This document shows, piece by piece, positions 59,000-64,000 of a DNA stretch of 64,000 nt. The notes under the pieces are model-generated. The model did not search any database. It saw nothing but the letters and a program-made list of their open reading frames with translations, and was not told the origin of the DNA. Position 1 is the stretch's first letter. The number at the start of each line of letters is the position of its first letter. The stretch is from assembly GCA_021234155.1 (NCBI GenBank), contig JAJEKV010000131.1, positions 928,774-992,773 of the forward strand, written 5' to 3'. Both the position numbers and the translations under genes were made by a program. Source of the DNA: Isoetes taiwanensis. Taxonomy: Eukaryota > Streptophyta > Lycopodiopsida > Isoetales > Isoetaceae.

Positions 59000-59660
59000 A
59001 GGACACAAAGCGCCCCTACGTCATGAGTGCAGCTCTAGCGGAGGAGTTGGGAGATTGGGGCCTGGTCCGACGGCGGCGAAGAGGCCGTGACGTGAGGTGA
59101 GTGTCATATCTTTGCCTAATAGATACCGAACAAAGCAGAGAGGCAATATAAAAGGTAATTTCCCACAATAGGGAAGGCCAAGGCTAAGTCCAGCATAGTC
59201 TTGATAGACTGGGAAGTAGCCATAACTTTGCATCCTGAGAATGGTTCGGCGTTGAAGTTAGAAGCCGCTAAAGTCAGCCAAACCAAGACCGTTGTTTTAG
59301 CAAGTGGTGCGGTAAAGGCGCAGCGGCGGGCAAGAGAATTAAGCGACATCGACTTGCCGCATTAATATCCGGATAAAGGCCAGTAATGGGCATTGGCAAG
59401 TATGACTTGATCATAGGAATGGAGTACCTTAGGCGGGGGGCCATTATGTCGGCCGCGGAAGCGGAAGGTGACCTTCCGCCCGTGGCAAAGATCATTGAGA
59501 TAACGAGTAAGGAAGTTGTTCCCATCATGCGGTGTATGTCTTCTAAACGGCTGTTCAAGTGCATCAAGAGTGAGCAAGTGGCATACATCTTCAAGCTTGA
59601 GATTAGTGAGCGTAATCGGAAGGAAGCAAAGAACAAAGGTCTTTCGGCAAGTTCTTAGAA
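59000..59660 (+). pseudogene. Aspartic protease region (outer)
   Basis: 59,386-59,658 reads GIGKYDLIIGMEYLRRGAIM, the usual C-terminal part of Ty3 retropepsin (the IIGMEYL hydrophobic-Gly segment), followed by a hydrophilic linker to RT. The active-site DTG/DSG is not legible upstream. Confidence 0.55.
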
Positions 59661-59859
59661 GCAAGTAGCTGCTGATCCGGAGTTCCATAATCTCTTTCGG
59701 ATGAGATCAGCGACTCCCCTCCATATAGGGAGTTGAGTCGCGAGATTGCTTTCGAACCGAGGAACAAAGCCAACGAGCAAGGCTCCATATAGAATGACAA
59801 CGCAGAATCGGTCGGAGACTAAAAAGCGATTCACGGGATTTTGCTTGACCCTAGGATTT

Positions 59860-60560
59860 TATTAGACCTAGTGTTTAGCCATTTGGGGCCCATTCTCTCT
59901 TTGTTAAAGAAGGATGGCGATCTAAGGATGTGCATAGACTATAGGCGATTGAACAAGCACACCATTAAGAACAAATATGCGCTTCAAAGATCGGGGACGA
60001 CTTGATGGATCAACTTCAAGGTGCAAAGATCTTCTCAAAATCGACTTAAAATTGAGGTTATCATCAGATCGGGGATAAAGGAAGAAGATATCCATAAAGG
60101 CGCCTTGAACGCGGTATGGGCATTATGAGTTCACGGTAATGCCTTTAAACTTATCAAATGCCCCTTAGCGTTCATGAGGCTCATGAGCGATATCTTCAGG
60201 AGTTTTAGACACCTTTGTGATTGTTTTCTTTGATGACATTTTGGTGTATAAGCGGATCCCTTGAAAACGCGTATACACTTGCCGAGAAAGTCCGAGAAGT
60301 TGAAGAGGCACCGGTTAGGCTAAGCTGTGGCGAATTGCCGCCGCCTAGAAGGTGGAGTACCTTGGTCATGTGATCTCGGAAGGCATTCCCAGCGGACCTC
60401 GCCAAGATTGAAGCGATGATTAGGTGGCGGCGCGAAGAATGTGCATGAAGAAGATTTCCTCGGCCCTAGCGAATTTTCTGAGGAAGTTCGTAAAGAACTT
60501 TGCCAAGATAACGAAAAGCCAAAACTCGTGAGGAGAAAGTGAAAAGAATTCGTGAGCATT
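59860..60560 (+). pseudogene. Reverse transcriptase (outer)
   Basis: Pieces in different frames: [20 protein letters not shown] (about 59,926-59,990), [10 protein letters not shown] (about 60,012), the catalytic FVIVFFDDILVYK (about 60,208-60,250) with FFDD, and the thumb region with FLRKF. Frame changes every 50-150 bases. Confidence 0.78.
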
Positions 60561-60649
60561 GCTTCGAAAGCCCAAAGCGAGTTTAGATTATGAAGGAAAC
60601 TTTTAACATATTGATCTTAACAGGACGGGAAAGAGATAAACATGCTTTT

Positions 60650-60985
60650 ATTGCGGAAATAAAAGATAGCTGGTGCAGTGCTATCTGAAAAATGCGATAG
60701 TGGCATATGATTCCGGGAAGATGAAACGTAGCAAAGCCTTCACGTCGAGGAATTGCCCTGCGGTTGTCGTGGCATTAAGAATTTGGAGGCACCACCTTTG
60801 GGAAGGAAGTTCGAGTTGGATACGGATCCACGAGCCTCTCAATGCTTATTCGAACCACACCCTCAACCCGGAGGCGAGAAGGTGGATGGAGTTCCTTGAA
60901 GAGTACCACGACTTTGATATAGTCTACAAGCGAGGGAAGCTCAATGTGGGAGCGGATGCTTTTCAAGGCATCCCATTAACCTAAA
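60650..60985 (+). pseudogene. RNase H (outer)
   Basis: 60,673-60,984 is nearly continuous: VVALRIWRHHLWE, then RRWMEFLEEYHDFDIVYKRG and KLNVGADAFQGIP (counterpart of the common NVVADALSR end). It follows RT and precedes integrase. Confidence 0.8.
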
Positions 60986-61039
60986 ATTATTGCAACGCAA
61001 TTTTCATTGATATCAGCTGATTTTAGTAAGAAGGATTGA

Positions 61040-62060
61040 AGAGTCCCAAACGGATGTGGATTTCGAGTATGGGCAAGCCTTTCTAAGGAGGCTAGAACAG
61101 ATAAAGAGCCGGGAGGCCTTCAAGCATTATAAGAAGAAGGCAACCTGTTATACCATAAGAACAAGTTGTAGTACCCGAATCATCAGGTGTAAAGGAAGTT
61201 TGATCCTCCATGACCCTTATCAATTGACCAATAGCTGGCCATCGGGATTCATGAAAACATATATTTCAAGGTCTTGGCTATTATCCGCGGAATGAAGAAA
61301 CAAATATTTCTCACATCAAGGAATGTCCAGCTATGCCCATTGGTGAAGGGCGGAGCAGCCAATTCAGGGGCATTAGAGCTATTAAGCGGTGCCAAGCGTA
61401 AGTGGGAAGATATTATCAGCATGGATTTCATCCGCAAGGACTCCCAAGAACAACAAGAGGAAGGATGCCTTGATGGTAGTGGTCGACCAAGTTGTCTAAA
61501 GATGGCACATTTGTGCCTTGAGATGACTATGAATGCAGCTCTTCACGAGGAATCTTGAGGCTTCACTTGGCATGCCAAGGGAGATCATCTCCGGCGAGGG
61601 ATCGAGAAGTTCATATGGCGCTTTTGGCAAGACCTCTTCGCGACAATTCGAGCGAAGCTATCATGAGCGGCATACCATCCTCAGACGGATGGCAGAGACG
61701 GAGGAAGCGGATAGCGAGATTTTTAGAGGTACTCACGAAACATATGCGGAATAAAGCAGTATGGGAAAAATTTATTCACTTGAGGTGGAGTTGCATACAA
61801 TAGCGCAAGCAGGAATCATCCCAAATGTCATAGTTTATGATCAATTCACGACTGCTCGATTGCCTAATTCCGGATGCGAAAGCAAGCCAGGTAAATAAAG
61901 TTACATAGCGGATGTTAGCGATGTCACGGCGGCTTGTGGAAGAAGTTCGAGTTATCGCTAGCAGCAAAATTGCGTCGAGAAGAGCATCGTAGACAAGCAT
62001 CGAACACGGTAGAGTTCAAAGTTGGAGATGATGTTTGGCTCAAGTCAAGGTGAAGCGGTA
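61040..62060 (+). pseudogene. Integrase (outer)
   Basis: 61,274-61,558 has a zinc-domain remnant, then ELLSGAKRKWEDIISMDFI (catalytic Asp segment) and KDALMVVV-like sequence one frame away; 61,620-61,640 matches WQDLFATI. The C-terminal EFKVGDDVWLK lies at about 62,013-62,045. Confidence 0.72.
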
Positions 62061-62486
62061 TTTCGGGGATCGACAATTGCAAGAAGCTTGCTCGAGGTGG
62101 GGTGGACCTTCCAGGAATAGTCAAGAGAGTAGGTAATCAATCCACACACAAGTTGGATTTACTTGAGGCACCTAAAGATTCATAAGGTCTTCCATTATGA
62201 GTTTGTTGAAGAAACGCCATCAAATCAGTGTTAAGGTGCATAGCGTTGTTGGAAATAGCGGAGGAAGCATTTGGAGATAGTTTCGAATTGATTCTTGATA
62301 AACTTTCAAGAAAGCGAGGAGATCAAATTCCTCGAGTATTTGGTCGAAGTCGGAAAAACGCACGATTGGAAAGGCAGCGGCATTAAGGTACTTAAGAAAG
62401 ATTTAGTAAGCCCGGTATCCACCGGTTTATGGAGCGGACGGCAAGGTCATCTCAGAAGAAATCATTCGGGCATGTCGGTTGTGTAG
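62060..62486 (+). pseudogene. Chromodomain and integrase tail (outer)
   Basis: KIHKVFHYEFVEE (end of the integrase C-terminal domain, about 62,168-62,210), followed by ELILDKLSRKRGDQI and LEYLVEVGKTHDWKG (62,285-62,385), a chromodomain-type sequence in adjacent frames. This domain class reads H3K9 methylation in chromoviruses. Confidence 0.65.
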
Positions 62487-63334
62487 GAGTTGAAGATTAG
62501 AATTGTAGTTAAGATTAATCGCATGCAACCCTATGCTTAGTATGGGTGCATGCGTTGTTAAAATGGTGGGACCCTACGGTGATCTCACAGAGTGGTGTAT
62601 GTAATGTCAATGTAGGCATGGCCAGCGTTTCCTTTAGGCCCGTGGAAGGTAGATTAAGAAAGTCGCCGTCACGGAGTAGGCGACCTCGGAAGAAAGGAGG
62701 TCATGAAGGGCCGAGCACCTTTGGCTATACTTAATAACGATAGGAGGAATCTATCCTTGGCCGCGAAGGATATCCTCCTGTTGGGCAACTAGAGGTGTAG
62801 GCATGGGCGGCATATAGGCATATATGAAGTATTTTGTCTCGCGGCCATAATGGAAAATTACCCTCTCTTCCCTCTGGCAGGAGATTAGCCATGCATCCAT
62901 GTAGATATGGGTGGGGTGTAGTACCGCGCAACTTAAGGTACTATTTGTGGTAAATGGTACTAACGTGGTGTCGACTGCCAATGACCCGGTGAAGCTCGGT
63001 AAAAAGGAGATTAGAGACTCACGAAGACTTTTACAACAAATTTTGTTGGAATGTGTTGCAAGGAATGAAGATGCCTGAACTAATTTTAAATTTTGATAAG
63101 CAATAAATGTTAAGTGAATTTTGAAGTATCTGTTTAGTAATGTGTGAATGGATAAGTTATTTCATAATATAATGATGTGATAATGTCATAAAATATTACC
63201 TTAAAGGTAATTTTAATAAATGTATAGGAATTATAGCAATGCAATGTCATTATGTATCGGGTTGTTGGGATTCGATGATCCCAAGGTGGGGCTTACGATC
63301 ACTGCGGACATCATCGTTTCAAGGAACAGGAGAA
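62487..63334 (+). other. Non-coding 3' region of outer chromovirus
   Basis: Aligns in inverted orientation with 45,137-46,160 of the inner element (shared: aggtgtaggcatg, tgttggaatgtgttgcaaggaatg, ccaaggtggg). It ends in a purine-rich tract (aaggaacaggagaa, 63,321-63,334) before the LTR. No ORF of note. Confidence 0.6.
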
Positions 63335-64000
63335 TGTGGCGTTCGGCCGGTATCGCCAAGGGGCGGTATCTGGAAATCTTGCCTAAATCAAGCGTACCGC
63401 CACTCCGTGGCGTGGCACTGGCGATGTAGCAGTGAAATATACAGGGGGCAGCTTGCGGAAATGTACAACTATTAATGTGCACATTTTTCCAATGTACACA
63501 TTAATGGGGCACATTTACGAGTGGACGCCTTCATGCCAAGTGGAAGGCCACACCCATAGGTTGAGTGTATGCACATTTTCAATAATACTGATAATGTGGG
63601 CACACATTTCCATGTGTGTGCACATTTGTACTAGCCCGCCAAGAGCAAGTGGGCCCATTTCAATTATCCCACATGCCAAAGGGATAATTGGAAACCCTAA
63701 CCAACCCCTTGTCTATATATAGGGTGGGAAGCCTAACTGGCCAATTTGGAGTTTTTGGGGCTGGGGGAACTCTGTTTGTTTGCCTCCAGCAAAGCAGCAT
63801 CGATTTCTGCTTTGGGAGGAATTGCATCCTTAGTTCCTTGATTCGGCGTCTGTGGGGATGGTCGAGCTCGGTCGGGGAAGGGAGCCCCCTCAAGGATCAA
63901 TTATTTTATTGAACTAGATAGTCCCCTAAAACTGTGCAGTCATTTGAATCGGTGGGTTTAGCCTATTAGATTGCCCATAGCAGCAACAATACGTAGCGGG
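63335..64000 (+). repeat. 3' LTR of outer chromovirus, first 666 bases
   Basis: Starts tgtggcgttcgg, like the inner 3' LTR. It contains the ttaatgtgcacatt..aatgtacacattaa inverted repeat (63,472-63,506) and a clean TATATATA (63,714-63,721) followed by agggtggg, the likely LTR promoter. It continues past the window end. Confidence 0.8.
63714..63721 (+). promoter_or_regulatory. LTR TATA box
   Basis: TATATATA in the 3' LTR; the corresponding place in the 5' LTR (about 39,107) reads catatagggt, a weaker form. Confidence 0.5.

Larger units (their letters stand above)
38709..64000 (+). mobile_element. Outer Ty3/gypsy chromovirus (about 13 kb), interrupted by the inner copy
   Basis: Plus-strand element in two parts: 38,709-43,575 (5' LTR, leader, extra ORF, start of gag) and 56,731-64,000 (rest of gag, pol, start of 3' LTR, cut by the window end). 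Without the insert about 12.1 kb are present; adding the missing about 1 kb of LTR gives about 13 kb, matching the inner element. Continuity is shown by the intact gag of the inner copy near 51,911-51,919, which spans the same ggcatcacaagcctag-like stretch that here is split at gcat. The chromodomain after integrase places it among chromoviruses. Confidence 0.85.

Overview
This is repeat-dense nuclear DNA of a land plant. It has no bacterial features: no operons, ribosome binding sites or CRISPR arrays. The plant assignment rests on a plant-type IFRD gene in two copies, exons of a PX/PH-type phospholipase D zeta with GT..AG introns, an exon resembling the plastid-division protein GC1/SulA, and plant LINE, hAT, Ty1/copia and Ty3/gypsy elements with initiator-Met-tRNA primer sites. 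I cannot name the species.

Left part (1-38.7 kb). A block of about 6.4-7 kb is present twice in direct orientation, at 3.77-10.19 kb and 27.54-34.52 kb. Each copy carries one uninterrupted IFRD reading frame on the minus strand, followed by a partial second copy of its own 3' end. Between the copies lie: a foldback pair of LTR-plus-leader fragments (10.77-11.62 kb); a decayed hAT transposase (11.64-13.76 kb); a decayed LINE with an ORF1 tail, endonuclease and partial reverse transcriptase (14.06-16.4 kb); an RPA-like OB-fold fragment between direct repeats (19.9-21.6 kb); a perfect 95-bp palindrome (22.75 kb); a GC1-like exon (23.7 kb); and a frameshifted PLD-zeta pseudogene (24.07-27.03 kb). 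Right of the second copy is a truncated Ty1/copia element with one LTR (36.23-38.22 kb).

Right part (38.7-64.0 kb). This is one nested structure. A Ty3/gypsy chromovirus of about 13 kb on the plus strand starts with its 5' LTR at 38.7 kb, and its 3' LTR runs off the window at 64.0 kb. It is interrupted inside gag by a second member of the same family on the minus strand (43,576-56,730), with a GCAT target duplication at the edges. Both copies share an unusual layout: LTR, primer site, two palindromic GTCTCAC..GTGAGAC modules, TATA box, an extra basic ORF, two more modules, a second TATA box, gag, then protease-RT-RNaseH-integrase-chromodomain, LTR.

The most interesting signal is in the extra ORF upstream of gag. 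In the outer element it begins MTE-ARTKHTARK, which differs at one position from the histone H3 tail ARTKQTARK (the Lys4/Lys9 region). The inner element has a similar, damaged start. A chromodomain-bearing retroelement that also encodes an H3-tail look-alike would be an attractive chromatin-mimicry system.

A caution on quality: about 28.6-31.25 kb and much of the chromovirus sequence carry clustered small indels, often where a related copy reads CAG or CTG, including inside the primer binding sites. This looks like consensus error at methylated sites rather than evolution, so many broken frames there may be artefacts.
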